Source: Undibacterium sp. CCC3.4 (GTDB taxonomy: Bacteria > Pseudomonadota > Gammaproteobacteria > Burkholderiales > Burkholderiaceae_D). Taken from it: a stretch of 64,000 bases of DNA. The stretch is from positions 2,542,001 through 2,606,000 of the forward strand of contig NZ_CP133779.1 in assembly GCF_034347425.1 (NCBI RefSeq). The letters are read 5' to 3'. Under the pieces are notes generated by a model. It saw nothing but the letters and a program-made list of their open reading frames with translations, ran no database searches and was not told the DNA's origin. This document shows positions 18,354-26,833 of this stretch, one piece after another (within the stretch, counting starts at the first letter, position 1; each line of letters opens with the position of its first letter). The position numbers were made by a program, and so were the translations under genes.

Positions 18354-18707
18354 GGTTTGAAACCCCGGCCTTCAGAGGCTGTCGCAAAAGCCTGATGGAC
18401 GCTTTTTTACACCTGAAACACCGTATACCTCGTCATTCCCGCATGCTTTTGGCGGGAACCCAGCGTCGTTTTTCACACTGAAAATGCCACAATTTCTGGC
18501 ATTTTCAGTTAACCACGAACGCCGCTGGGTTCCTGCCAAAAGCGCGCAGGAATGACGTGGCCACCAGTCAGGGTAATGATACCGACTCACTACCCTTTTG
18601 CGACAGCCTCTTTTGGCCGGTGAGCGACGAAGGAGCGACGCGATGGGAGGGGATGCAAACCGCTTCCAGAGTCTTTTCCATCGTCGCTTGCGACGATCCA
18701 TTAAGTT
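18336..18707. mobile_element. Composite intergenic element copy 2
   Basis: The core spans 18375-18610 (236 bp) with 16-bp inverted ends GAGGCTGTCGCAAAAG / CTTTTGCGACAGCCTC. The flanks match copies 1 and 4: the left flank overlaps the 3' end of fbp, and the right flank runs to about 18707. The inner palindrome of GTCATTCCCGCATGC-type and CAGGAATGAC-type arms is preserved. There is no coding capacity. Confidence 0.85.
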
Positions 18708-18726
18708 GTTCAGCAGTAAAGCAGAA

Positions 18727-18753
18727 GAAAAGCCGCGATCGCGGCTTTTTTTT
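18727..18753. terminator. Bidirectional Rho-independent terminator
   Basis: The perfect palindrome AAAAGCCGCGATCGCGGCTTTT is followed by a long T run on the plus strand, with a T-rich tail also on the minus strand. It lies between fbp (plus) and the unknown gene ending at 18760 (minus), and probably terminates both. Confidence 0.85.
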
Positions 18754-18759
18754 CGGCTG

Positions 18760-19548
18760 CTACAAGTGAGTGACGAGGACATCGAGTTCCGGATTTCTAG
18801 TCCCGAATAGCATCGGCTCGATTCTCGGGCGCGTGGCGTGGTGGCTGGAGAGCCGAAATTGCGGACAACTGCGCACCCGCAGGAGTGATAAATGATGTTG
18901 CGGTTTGAGTGGCGGCCAATTGTGCTGCGCCTTGGGCAGGGTGGCATCGGTTTCGCTGAGCGTGAATTGCAGCGCGAGTGGCGCTGGGCTGGCGGCGACA
19001 TCGAGCTGGTCGGGCAGACTTAATCTGCTCAATTCCTTGATGTCAGCTTGGCTGAACCCATAATCTTCGTCGGTGTAGACATACGGATCAGACGATATTT
19101 CAGACAGTGCCTCGTTAAGCGAGGTGTCGTCAAGCGAGGAACTCGATGATGCCGTAGGCTCAAGCACCGGCGTGTTGTTGTCAATGCGAGCCTCAGTTGC
19201 TGGTGCAGGTGCTGCGACAGTAAGGGGCGGCACAGCCAGCGATTTTGTTGGTATCAGAAGCAACTGGCCATTCGACATAATGAGTTGATTGGAATCAAAG
19301 GCGTATTGTTTCACCAAACGACCACGGAATTCCGGCAGATACAAGGCACCGTCGCGCATGGCTTTGCTTGGTTTTTCCAGTTTTACACTGGCTTCGTTCC
19401 GCACCGCACGCAACAGACGCACGAATGGTCGCTTGAGTGTTCGTGCGGATTTTATGATTGCGGCCCAAGCGCTGGCCGCGCGGGATGAGAAAGCCGAGGG
19501 GGAGAAGGGATGGGGCATGGCGGCGCAGGGAAGTAGCGAGGAATCCAT
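18760..19548 (-). CDS. Hypothetical protein, unrecognised (up to 262 aa)
   Basis: I do not recognise this protein. The middle region reads like a real protein: ALYLPEFRGRLVKQYAFDSN, then LIMSNGQLLLIPTKSLAVPP, a Ser/Thr/Ala-rich linker, and an acidic stretch DPYVYTDEDYGFSQADIKEL. No signal peptide, membrane helix or known motif is evident; the first 50 residues are basic. The gene ends 7 nt before a strong terminator and follows the metallo-hydrolase gene by 57 nt in the same direction, which supports it being expressed. The start is uncertain: ATG at 19548 has a weak ribosome binding site, and ATG at 19518 is an alternative. Confidence 0.5.
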   Translation of the reverse strand: MDSSLLPCAAMPHPFSPSAFSSRAASAWAAIIKSARTLKRPFVRLLRAVRNEASVKLEKPSKAMRDGALYLPEFRGRLVKQYAFDSNQLIMSNGQLLLIPTKSLAVPPLTVAAPAPATEARIDNNTPVLEPTASSSSSLDDTSLNEALSEISSDPYVYTDEDYGFSQADIKELSRLSLPDQLDVAASPAPLALQFTLSETDATLPKAQHNWPPLKPQHHLSLLRVRSCPQFRLSSHHATRPRIEPMLFGTRNPELDVLVTHL

Positions 19549-19605
19549 TGTCTCGAATTGCTTGCGAGAAATCTTTCAGATTTTGACCATTTCTGCCAGC
19601 TTGGT

Positions 19606-20679
19606 TTACTCTGCCAGTGCCGCTTGCAAGGCCATCGGTTCGCGCCGGGTATGGGGAAACAACCACCAACGCTGGCCCACTTGCGGCTCGCTGATGTCGA
19701 CCGCTTCCCCCATTTGTGGCGTACTGATGCGTACTTGCTGGGCCGCCGCCAGTGCCACGATACGCTCGAACGGCTCGTACCAGGCATGCAACGACAAATC
19801 GAAGGTACCGTTGTGAATCGGCAGCAAATACTTGCCGCGCAAATCGAGATGGGCTTGCAGCGATTGTTCCGGCTGCATGTGCACGTCGGGCCATTGTTCA
19901 TCATAAGCACCGGTTTCTATCAGGGTCAGATCGAAGGGCCCGTAGGCATCCCCGATTTGCTTGAAACCGGGGAAATAGCCGGAGTCGCCGCTGAAGAAAA
20001 TTCTTTGGTCGCGCGTCAGGATAGTCCAAGACCCCCACAAAGATTGATCGCAGTCGCTCAGGCTGCGCCCGGAAAAATGTTGTGCCGGCGTGAATACGAA
20101 GTCGATTTCATGCAAGCGGCGACTTTGCCACCAGCTCGATTGTTTGACCTTTTCCGCGGCAATGCCCCAACTGATCAAGCGCTCACCAACGCCGATGGGC
20201 GTGAGAAAAAATTCGACTTTATCGGCCAGTTGCAGAATGGCAGCGCGATCAAGGTGATCGTAATGGTCGTGCGATAACAGTACCGCTTTGATCGGTGGCA
20301 GGTCGGCGATGCTGATTGGTGCTTGGTGGAAGCGCTGCGGTCCCATCCATTGAAATGGCGAGGCACGCTCAGAAAACACCGGGTCGGTGAGGAAAAAAGC
20401 ACCGTGCAATTTCATTAATAGGGTCGAGTGACCGAGCCGGTACAGGGTCTGGTCGGGGGCGGCGAGCAATTGAGCCAAGCTCAATTCATGCACAGGAATG
20501 CTGCCACTGGGCACAGTGTTCGACGGCTTATTAAACAGGAAACGCCAGGCGATGCGCAGTGTTTTCAAAAAACTTGGCTCTTTAATACGGCGCTGGTTGA
20601 GAAATTTTTTGCCTTGTTTCAGTGCCGGGCTTGGTGCCGGGTTTGGTGCCATTTCGTGCTGAGTGCGTGCGGTGTTCAT
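19606..20679 (-). CDS. Metallo-beta-lactamase-fold hydrolase (UlaG / NAPE-PLD-like, COG2220 type)
   Basis: 357 residues from the ATG at 20679, which has AGGA 5 nt upstream; the ATG at 20685 touches that AGG and is less likely. The metal motif HDHYDH starts at His137 (HxHxDH). Further ligands are expected in the FFSGDSGYFPGF and LPIHNGTFDLSLH segments. The overall pattern (RLGHSTLLMKLHG, DPVFSERASPFQWMGPQRFH) matches the family containing bacterial relatives of NAPE-phospholipase D and UlaG. The substrate is unknown. The gene is transcribed divergently from a TetR-type regulator with a palindrome between them, so it is probably that regulator's target. Confidence 0.85.
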   Translation of the reverse strand: MNTARTQHEMAPNPAPSPALKQGKKFLNQRRIKEPSFLKTLRIAWRFLFNKPSNTVPSGSIPVHELSLAQLLAAPDQTLYRLGHSTLLMKLHGAFFLTDPVFSERASPFQWMGPQRFHQAPISIADLPPIKAVLLSHDHYDHLDRAAILQLADKVEFFLTPIGVGERLISWGIAAEKVKQSSWWQSRRLHEIDFVFTPAQHFSGRSLSDCDQSLWGSWTILTRDQRIFFSGDSGYFPGFKQIGDAYGPFDLTLIETGAYDEQWPDVHMQPEQSLQAHLDLRGKYLLPIHNGTFDLSLHAWYEPFERIVALAAAQQVRISTPQMGEAVDISEPQVGQRWWLFPHTRREPMALQAALAE

Positions 20680-20762
20680 GGTCATCCTGGTTGAGGCAGT
20701 GCGCGTAGGGCTGCTGCAGAAATGAAAGCGGGTGCCTGTGAGATTCCGTTCGGCAATATTAC

Positions 20763-20777
20763 ACTACACAGTGTAGT
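20763..20777. promoter_or_regulatory. Probable TetR-type operator
   Basis: The perfect 15-bp palindrome ACTACACAGTGTAGT lies between the divergent hydrolase and tetR starts. A further AGTGTAA half-site occurs near 20806 beside a TAAAAT that could be the tetR -10 box. Size, symmetry and position are typical of autoregulating TetR-family operators. Confidence 0.65.
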
Positions 20778-20850
20778 TTTATTTTAAGGAGAAGTAAACC
20801 AGCTAGTGTAAAATACTTGCATTGCAGGTGTTTCTCGATGGATTTTTTTT

Positions 20851-21462
20851 ATGACTGTACCAGAGCGTCAGACTGATCGTAAACGCGCCGCCATTTTGCA
20901 GGCTGCGATAGCCGAATTTCGCCGCAACGGTTTTGCCGCCACCAGCATGGATCAGATTGCTGCCACGGCCGGTGTCTCCAAGCGTACCGTGTACAACCAT
21001 TTTCCCGGTAAGGAAGATTTGTTTGAGGCGATATTGCTGCAGCTCTGGCACAGTGCCACGACCGAGCAACATTTGCTGTATCAGCACGGCGTGGCGCTCA
21101 GTGAGCAATTGCGGCCTTTTCTGCAAAGCAAACTGCACATGTTCGGCGATCTGGACTTCCTCGATCTGGTTCGCGTTGCCGTCGCGGCGACGATTCATAC
21201 ACCAGAGCGTGCCCGCGACATCGTCGACCGCCTGCGCGGGAGTGAAACTGCGATTGTCAGTTGGCTGCGCGCGGCCCAAGCCGACCAGCAACTACGTGCC
21301 GCTGATCCGGTACTGATGGCCGATATGTTGCTTGGGCAATTGAAATCGCTGGCTTTTTGGCCCCAAGTTGCGATGGGGCAGGCGGCGTTGGATGCGGTGC
21401 AGCAAGAGCAAGTACTCAGTGTAACGCTGGGTTTATTCCTCGCTTATTATCAAAGTAGCTGA
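20851..21462 (+). CDS. TetR/AcrR-family transcriptional regulator
   Basis: 203 residues. The N-terminal helix-turn-helix (ILQAAIAEFRRNGFAATSMD, then IAATAGVSKRTVYNHFPGKE) is a clear TetR DNA-binding domain. The C-terminal ligand-binding domain resembles the AefR/TetR_C_7 type (MLLGQLKSLAFWP). It is divergent from the metallo-hydrolase gene and likely represses it and itself through the palindrome at 20763. The inducer is unknown. Confidence 0.92.
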   Translation: MTVPERQTDRKRAAILQAAIAEFRRNGFAATSMDQIAATAGVSKRTVYNHFPGKEDLFEAILLQLWHSATTEQHLLYQHGVALSEQLRPFLQSKLHMFGDLDFLDLVRVAVAATIHTPERARDIVDRLRGSETAIVSWLRAAQADQQLRAADPVLMADMLLGQLKSLAFWPQVAMGQAALDAVQQEQVLSVTLGLFLAYYQSS

Positions 21463-21615
21463 TAGTCGGAATTATCTTGCAGCAATCTCGGGTGACGGGT
21501 TTATAATTTCAGCCGCAGCGATGTTGCATTGCAATTATCACCTGTCAGGGCTTATTTCAGTATTTATGTGCATTTTTTGCGGAACCATGACTGTGTCGGC
21601 AAGTCAAACAAGCTT

Positions 21616-22563
21616 ATGATTCAAACACCTTCGCCTCACTACGATGACTTTTCTCGGCAGAAAACGGGGCAATGGCGTGCGCCTGTGCTGGCCGCACTGG
21701 TTCATTTATTCTTGATTTTATTCTTATGGATAGGCATACACTGGCAAAATGAGCAATCTGTCGCCGTCGAAGCCGAAGTCTGGGATCTGACTACGCGTGA
21801 AGCTGCCGCACCGCTGGCAGAGCCGCCACCGCCGCCACCGCCAACTCCGGTAGAACGTGAAATCGTGGCCGCACCACGGCCGCCCGAGCCAGTGCTGGAA
21901 GATCCAGAAATTGCTCTTCAGCAAGAAAAACAAAAATTGAATCTGGCCAAGCAGAAGAAACTGGCACTGGAACGTGAACAAGCGCGTGAACAAGAGCGCA
22001 AGCAAGAGCAACGTGCCGCCGATTTGCTGGCGCAAGAAAAAGAATTGCAAAAACGAGATAAAGAACGCGCTTTGCAAGCTAAAAAAGATAATGACAAGCA
22101 AAAAGTGCAAGATAAAGAGCGCCAGGATCAAGCGAGCAAGCAGCAATTGGCGAAAGACCAAGCTGCCCGTGACAAGGCATTCAAAGAAAATATGTCGCGT
22201 CTCAACGCTCAAGCCGGCGTCAGCGCTGCCGGTGGCAACGGCAGTAATGGGACGGCGGCCAAATCGACGGGCAATAATCGCGGCGATCCGAGTTACGGCG
22301 CAACGATTGCGGCCAAAATTCGCGCTAACACGATTTACAATGTGCCAGATATGGTCGCCGGTAATCCTGCCGTCGACTATCATATCGAATTATTACCAGA
22401 TGGTTCTTTACGTGGCCCTATTCGCAAGCTCAAATCGTCCGGTATTCCCGGCTTTGATGAAGCCGTCGCTAAGGGTATAGAAAAGTCTCAGCCATTTCCC
22501 AAAGATAAATCGGGCAATGCCGCCGTGAATTTGGATCTGCATTACAAAATGAAAGAAGAGTAA
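21616..22563 (+). CDS. tolA: TolA-like cell envelope integrity / TonB-family protein
   Basis: 315 residues from the ATG at 21616, the start that places the single inner-membrane helix (VLAALVHLFLILFLWIGIHW) at residues 20-40. A Pro-rich segment follows, then a long Lys/Glu/Gln/Ala-rich coiled coil spanning the periplasm (about residues 95-195), and a C-terminal TonB/TolA-like domain (DYHIELLPDGSLRGPIRKL). TolA links the inner-membrane TolQR motor to TolB-Pal and the outer membrane during cell division. tolB starts 6 nt downstream. Odd: tolQ and tolR, normally just upstream, are not here; a tetR gene precedes it instead. Confidence 0.92.
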   Translation: MIQTPSPHYDDFSRQKTGQWRAPVLAALVHLFLILFLWIGIHWQNEQSVAVEAEVWDLTTREAAAPLAEPPPPPPPTPVEREIVAAPRPPEPVLEDPEIALQQEKQKLNLAKQKKLALEREQAREQERKQEQRAADLLAQEKELQKRDKERALQAKKDNDKQKVQDKERQDQASKQQLAKDQAARDKAFKENMSRLNAQAGVSAAGGNGSNGTAAKSTGNNRGDPSYGATIAAKIRANTIYNVPDMVAGNPAVDYHIELLPDGSLRGPIRKLKSSGIPGFDEAVAKGIEKSQPFPKDKSGNAAVNLDLHYKMKEE

Positions 22564-22569
22564 TTCTCA

Positions 22570-23856
22570 ATGATGCCTTGGATGAAAAAAATTTCAGTCG
22601 GTGGAGTGCTGGCCGGCACGGTCCTGCTGCTGGCCGGTGCGCCGGTTCAGGCACAATTACGCATCGAAGTCTCTGGCGTCGGATCGAACCAAATTCCCTT
22701 GGCGCTGGCCGATTTTGCCGATGAAGCGCTGGCACCGCAAAAAATATCGGGCATTATTCGCGACGACCTGAGCCGCAGCGGCTATTTTAAACTCATCAGC
22801 AGCGATACGCCTTTGGCCGAAACCGCGTTGATCAATTTCGACGCCTGGAAAAAGCAGGGTGCTGAGGCACTCGCGATCGGCAGTGTCCATAGCTTGGCTG
22901 ACGGCCGCTTTGATGTCCGTTACAAGTTGCTCGATACCTTGAAAGCCAACACCTTGTCGGGTTTTGCCGTGGCAGCCCCGGCGCTTGGCCTACGCCAGAG
23001 CGCGCATAAAATCGCCGACGATATCTATGAAAAATTGACTGGCGTGCGCGGTGCATTTTCTACCCGCATCGCCTACGTGACGAAATCCGGTGCCCAGTAC
23101 CGCCTCGAAATCGCCGATGCCGACGGCGAGGGCGTGAAAGTAGCGCTGCGCTCGAACGAACCTATCATTTCGCCGGCGTGGTCGGCCGATGGCAGTAAGC
23201 TGGCCTATGTCTCATTCGAGACTAAAAAGCCGGTGGTCTGGGTGCAGAACTTGCTCAGCGGTGAACGCCGCATCGTCGCCAACTATAAGGGCAGTAATTC
23301 GGCACCAGCTTGGGCACCCGATGGCAGCCGCTTGGCGATCGCCTTATCGCGCGACGGCCTGACGCAAATTTATTCGGTCAATGCCGACGGTACCGGGCTA
23401 CGTCGTCTCTCTAACAGCAACAGCATTGATACTGAGCCGCAATTTTCTGCCGATGGCCAATCGATTTATTTTCTCAGTGATCGCAGTGGTGGCCCGCAGA
23501 TTTACCGCATGAATGCCAGCGGTGGTGAAGCCAGTCGAGTTACCTTCAACGGCAGCTATAACATCACTCCACGTATTTCACCGGATGGCCGCACGCTGGC
23601 GTATATTTCCCGGCGCGATGGTAAATTCCAACTCTATGCACTCGATCTCGGCAGCAGCCAGGAGCAGCGCCTGTCCGACAGCAGCAAGGACGAATCGCCG
23701 AGTTTTTCTCCTAACGGACGCTACATCATGTACGCTACCGAAGCCGGGCGGCGCGGTGCACTGGCCGTGGTCAGTGTCGATGGCAAGGTAAAACAGAAAT
23801 TGACGGTGCAGGCCGGAGATATTCGGGAACCCACTTGGGGTCCTTTCATGAAATAG
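22570..23856 (+). CDS. tolB: Tol-Pal system beta-propeller protein TolB
   Basis: 428 residues. A signal peptide (KKISVGGVLAGTVLLLAGAPVQAQ) is followed by the N-terminal TolB domain and a six-bladed propeller of WD40-like PD40 repeats such as SPAWSADGSKLAYVSF, APAWAPDGSRLAIALS and TPRISPDGRTLAYISR. It is a periplasmic partner of Pal and TolA. It lies between tolA and pal on the same strand, as usual. ATG codons at 22570, 22573 and 22582 are all possible starts; the first is kept. Confidence 0.97.
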   Translation: MMPWMKKISVGGVLAGTVLLLAGAPVQAQLRIEVSGVGSNQIPLALADFADEALAPQKISGIIRDDLSRSGYFKLISSDTPLAETALINFDAWKKQGAEALAIGSVHSLADGRFDVRYKLLDTLKANTLSGFAVAAPALGLRQSAHKIADDIYEKLTGVRGAFSTRIAYVTKSGAQYRLEIADADGEGVKVALRSNEPIISPAWSADGSKLAYVSFETKKPVVWVQNLLSGERRIVANYKGSNSAPAWAPDGSRLAIALSRDGLTQIYSVNADGTGLRRLSNSNSIDTEPQFSADGQSIYFLSDRSGGPQIYRMNASGGEASRVTFNGSYNITPRISPDGRTLAYISRRDGKFQLYALDLGSSQEQRLSDSSKDESPSFSPNGRYIMYATEAGRRGALAVVSVDGKVKQKLTVQAGDIREPTWGPFMK

Positions 23857-23919
23857 GTGGTTCTGACATTTATTCAGAGCGGCTTTGAACTGTAGTCATT
23901 TTTTATACCAGGAGAAACT

Positions 23920-24459
23920 ATGCGCTTTACTTCCCAATCCAAAACTCTGGCTTTGCTCGCCTCGAGTGTCGTGTTGATGGCTGCTTGTACTTCCAATGTA
24001 CCGTTGGAAGCAAAGGCAAAAATCGAAGACAAACCAATCGCGACCACCACCCCGCCGCCAGCAGATCCGAACGCGATTCGCACGGTTGATACCGGTTCCA
24101 CCGATCCGCTCAATGATCCTCAAGGTGTGCTGGCCAAACGCAGCGTGTACTTCGATTACGACAGCTATGCCGTCAAAGATGATTACAAGGGCGTGGTCGA
24201 AGCGCACTCGAAATACCTGAGCTCGAACAAAGCGCGCACCATTCTGATTCAAGGTAATACCGATGAACGCGGTGGCAGCGAATACAATCTCGCGCTCGGT
24301 CAGAAACGTGCCGAAGCCGTTCGTAAATCGATGAGCTTGCTCGGTGTGCCGGAAGCGCAATTGGAAGCGGTATCGCTGGGCAAAGAAAAACCAAAAGCCA
24401 GTGGTCATGATGAAGCCTCATGGGCGGAAAACCGTCGTGCCGATATCGTCTACAAGTAA
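23920..24459 (+). CDS. pal: Peptidoglycan-associated lipoprotein Pal
   Basis: 179 residues. The lipoprotein signal ends at LMAAC (Cys23). The C-terminal OmpA-like peptidoglycan-binding domain has the signature FDYDSYAV, then GNTDERGGSEYNLALGQKRA. It anchors the outer membrane to peptidoglycan with TolB. AGGAG lies upstream of the ATG, and a Rho-independent terminator follows the gene. Confidence 0.97.
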   Translation: MRFTSQSKTLALLASSVVLMAACTSNVPLEAKAKIEDKPIATTTPPPADPNAIRTVDTGSTDPLNDPQGVLAKRSVYFDYDSYAVKDDYKGVVEAHSKYLSSNKARTILIQGNTDERGGSEYNLALGQKRAEAVRKSMSLLGVPEAQLEAVSLGKEKPKASGHDEASWAENRRADIVYK

Positions 24460-24503
24460 TTGTTGTGTCTGATCAGCGCCAGGATAATTGGCCTGATCCG
24501 TGT

Positions 24504-24537
24504 ACGCCGACTGCGCTCTTCGGGTCGGCGTGTTTTT
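24504..24537 (+). terminator. Rho-independent terminator after pal
   Basis: Stem ACGCCGAC / GTCGGCGT (24504-24511 and 24524-24531) with a 12-nt loop, followed by GTTTTT. It separates pal from cpoB and would reduce read-through. Confidence 0.75.
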
Positions 24538-24573
24538 CCCTCTGCATACCTGCTGTACTTATTTCAGATTGCC

Positions 24574-25335
24574 ATGAAAATTCATTGTTTCCGTACGCCT
24601 GTTTTGCTTGCCGCTCTGCTTGCTGCTCTCACTCCTGCACTGGCATCGGCCGGCTTGTTTGATGATGATGAGGCGCGTAAAGCGATTCTCGATGTGCGCG
24701 CCAAGATAGAGGCGGTCAACGCGCGTCTCGATAGCACCCTCGAGCGCAAGGCCGACAAAAACACCGCGCTGGAATTAGCCAATGATAATGAACAATTGCG
24801 CGCTGATATAGCCAAATTACGTGGCCAAATCGAAGTGCTGGCCAATGATGTCGCTAACACCCAACGTCGCCAGCAAGATTTCTACGTCGACCTCGATAAT
24901 CGCTTGCGCAAGATCGAACCCAAACGCGTGACGGTAGATGGGAAAGACGCCGTGGTCGAAGTCAACGAACAACGCAGCTTTGATAATGCGATGAGCTTGT
25001 TCAAAGATGGCGATTATAAAAACGCCGGCAGCGCTTTCGGCAGTTTCATGACGACCTATCCGCAATCGGCCTATGCCGGCTCGGCCTTGTATTGGCTCGG
25101 CAATTCCTATTACGCACAACGCGATTGTAAGAACACCATCGTCGCCATGCAGCAGTTGAGTAAAACTTTCCCCGATCATCCGAAAGCGCCTGATGCCATG
25201 CTCAATACGGCAGTTTGTTATGGCGAATTGAAAGACAAGCAGGCGAGTAAGAAAACGCTGGAAAGCCTGATCTCTCACTACCCCGACAGCGAAGCCGCAC
25301 AGGCGGCTAAGAACCGCTTGGCGACGCAGAAGTAA
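24574..25335 (+). CDS. cpoB: Cell division coordinator CpoB (YbgF), TPR protein
   Basis: 253 residues from the ATG at 24574, which places the signal peptide (LLAALLAALTPALASA) at the N-terminus; the frame is open upstream without support. A periplasmic coiled coil (residues about 25-95) is followed by three TPR-like repeats (SFDNAMSLFKDGDYKNAGSA, YAGSALYWLGNSYYAQRD, APDAMLNTAVCYGELKDKQA). It coordinates the Tol-Pal machine with septal peptidoglycan synthesis. Its position after tolB-pal is the standard one. Confidence 0.95.
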   Translation: MKIHCFRTPVLLAALLAALTPALASAGLFDDDEARKAILDVRAKIEAVNARLDSTLERKADKNTALELANDNEQLRADIAKLRGQIEVLANDVANTQRRQQDFYVDLDNRLRKIEPKRVTVDGKDAVVEVNEQRSFDNAMSLFKDGDYKNAGSAFGSFMTTYPQSAYAGSALYWLGNSYYAQRDCKNTIVAMQQLSKTFPDHPKAPDAMLNTAVCYGELKDKQASKKTLESLISHYPDSEAAQAAKNRLATQK

Positions 25336-25421
25336 GCCGCCGAATCAGCTGAAAAAGACACGCTGCAATGTGAAGGAAACCGGCGCAAAGCAGGGCGCAG
25401 GAACTAATCCCATTGCAGGGA

Positions 25422-25450
25422 TTGACAGAGAGGCCGGAACGCCATATAAT
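25422..25450 (+). promoter_or_regulatory. Consensus sigma-70 promoter for tRNA-Lys
   Basis: Perfect TTGACA (25422-25427) and TATAAT (25445-25450) with a 17-bp spacer, 11 bp upstream of the first tRNA-Lys gene. A full consensus match is typical of strong stable-RNA promoters. Confidence 0.92.
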
Positions 25451-25461
25451 CTCGGTCTTTC

Positions 25462-25537
25462 GGGTCGTTAGCTCAGCTGGTAGAGCAGCGGACTTTTAAT
25501 CCGTTGGTCGCAGGTTCGAATCCCGCACGGCCTACCA
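25462..25537 (+). tRNA. tRNA-Lys (anticodon TTT), copy 1
   Basis: 76 nt with encoded CCA, D-arm TAGCTCAGCTGGTAGAGCA, anticodon loop CTTTTAA (anticodon TTT) and T-arm GGTTCGAATCC. The acceptor stem begins with G1 and ends with T72 (GGCCTACCA), a G-U pair where the usual tRNA-Lys has G-C. Confidence 0.97.
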
Positions 25538-25604
25538 CGAATACAAACAGTTCAACACACGATTGTTATTGTGTTGGACAAATAGATTTTTTTCAGCAAG
25601 TTTT

Positions 25605-25680
25605 GGGTCGTTAGCTCAGCTGGTAGAGCAGCGGACTTTTAATCCGTTGGTCGCAGGTTCGAATCCCGCACGGCCTACCA
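25605..25680 (+). tRNA. tRNA-Lys (anticodon TTT), copy 2
   Basis: Identical in sequence to copy 1, 67 nt downstream. No separate promoter is evident, so it is probably co-transcribed with copy 1 from the promoter at 25422. A strong terminator follows. Confidence 0.97.
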
Positions 25681-25685
25681 AGACG

Positions 25686-25716
25686 AAGGACTCAGGTGAA
25701 AACCTGAGTCCTTTTT
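25686..25716 (+). terminator. Rho-independent terminator after the tRNA-Lys pair
   Basis: 12-bp perfect stem AAGGACTCAGGT / ACCTGAGTCCTT with a GAAA tetraloop, followed by TTT. Confidence 0.93.
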
Positions 25717-25820
25717 GTTTTTCAGCCGGTGTTTTGGCGAGTGCTATTTATTCATCGTCGGCCGCTTCTTGCCGGCTCAAATCGCCTATCATTCCTGATC
25801 AGTTCAACGGAATCTTTCTT

Positions 25821-26723
25821 ATGCAACAGTCAGCAGCCAAATCTGTATCCAAACCAAAGCGGAAAGACATCGCGGCCACGAGTGCTGCGGCGGAAAAACA
25901 CGAAATTCGTCCTGGTCAATCGCTGGAATTACTCAAAGAATTGCATATTCTTACGCGTGACGGTAAATTGAACCAAGACAGTCGCCGCAAGCTCAAGCAG
26001 GTTTATCATTTATATCAATTCATTGAACCGTTGCTGCTCGAATTGCAGCAAGATCATGCTGCCATCAGTTTGGTCGATCATGGCGCTGGCAAATCCTACC
26101 TTGGCTTCATCCTGTACGACTTGTTTTTCAAAGCGCAGCAGGCTAACAGCCAAGCGCGTATTTACGGTATCGAAACACGCGACGAGTTGGTGCAAAAATC
26201 GACCGAGCTGGCGCAGCGGCTGGGCTTTCCCGGCATGTCGTTTTTGAATTTGTCGGTGGCCGCCTCCACCACCTCGGCGCTTTTGCCTGCTAGCATAGAC
26301 ATCGTCACCGCGCTGCATGCCTGCGATACTGCGACCGATGATGCGATTGAGTTTGCCCTGAAAAAACGGGCCAAATTCATCGTCTTGGTACCGTGTTGCC
26401 AAGCCGAAGTAGCGGCGCATCTGCGCAGCCTGAAAACACTTGTGGCACGTGATAATCCGTGGTCGGAAATGTGGCGTCACCCCATCCATGCGCGCGAGTT
26501 CGGTAGCCAGATCACGAATGTGTTACGTTGTTTGCAGCTGGAAGCACATGGTTATCAAGTGCGTGTCACTGAGCTGGTAGGATGGGAACATTCGATGAAA
26601 AACGAATTAATCATCGCGCAATACAAGGGGACCCCGGCGAAACGCCCCGGTGAACGTCTCGCTGAAATTTTGAGCAGCACCGGACTCGACGCGATGGGCC
26701 AGCGCTTTTTTACGCCCGAGTGA
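25821..26723 (+). CDS. SAM-dependent methyltransferase (Methyltransf_32 / METTL25-like)
   Basis: 300 residues from the ATG at 25821; the frame runs back through the second tRNA, so upstream starts are rejected. Motif I is VDHGAGKSYLGF. Acidic motif II is at IYGIETRDELV. The segments LHACDTATDDAI and VLVPCCQAEV are typical of the Methyltransf_32 family, related to METTL25/RRNAD1 proteins. The substrate is not known for the bacterial members. It stands alone between tRNA genes and ppx. Confidence 0.8.
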   Translation: MQQSAAKSVSKPKRKDIAATSAAAEKHEIRPGQSLELLKELHILTRDGKLNQDSRRKLKQVYHLYQFIEPLLLELQQDHAAISLVDHGAGKSYLGFILYDLFFKAQQANSQARIYGIETRDELVQKSTELAQRLGFPGMSFLNLSVAASTTSALLPASIDIVTALHACDTATDDAIEFALKKRAKFIVLVPCCQAEVAAHLRSLKTLVARDNPWSEMWRHPIHAREFGSQITNVLRCLQLEAHGYQVRVTELVGWEHSMKNELIIAQYKGTPAKRPGERLAEILSSTGLDAMGQRFFTPE

Positions 26724-26833
26724 AGCGCCGGCGCTGTCAGCGGGTCACCATGAGGTCATAAAGAATGATTAGTATCATTTAATACGCGGGCTCAGCTTAG
26801 CCCCGGAATTTACCGTTAAAAAAGGATAGAGCC

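Noticed and set aside
26764..26780. AATGATTAGTATCATT upstream of ppx as a Fur box
   Set aside because: The spacing between the arms is one base longer than the Fur consensus, and the downstream gene has no iron link. Left as an unexplained palindrome.
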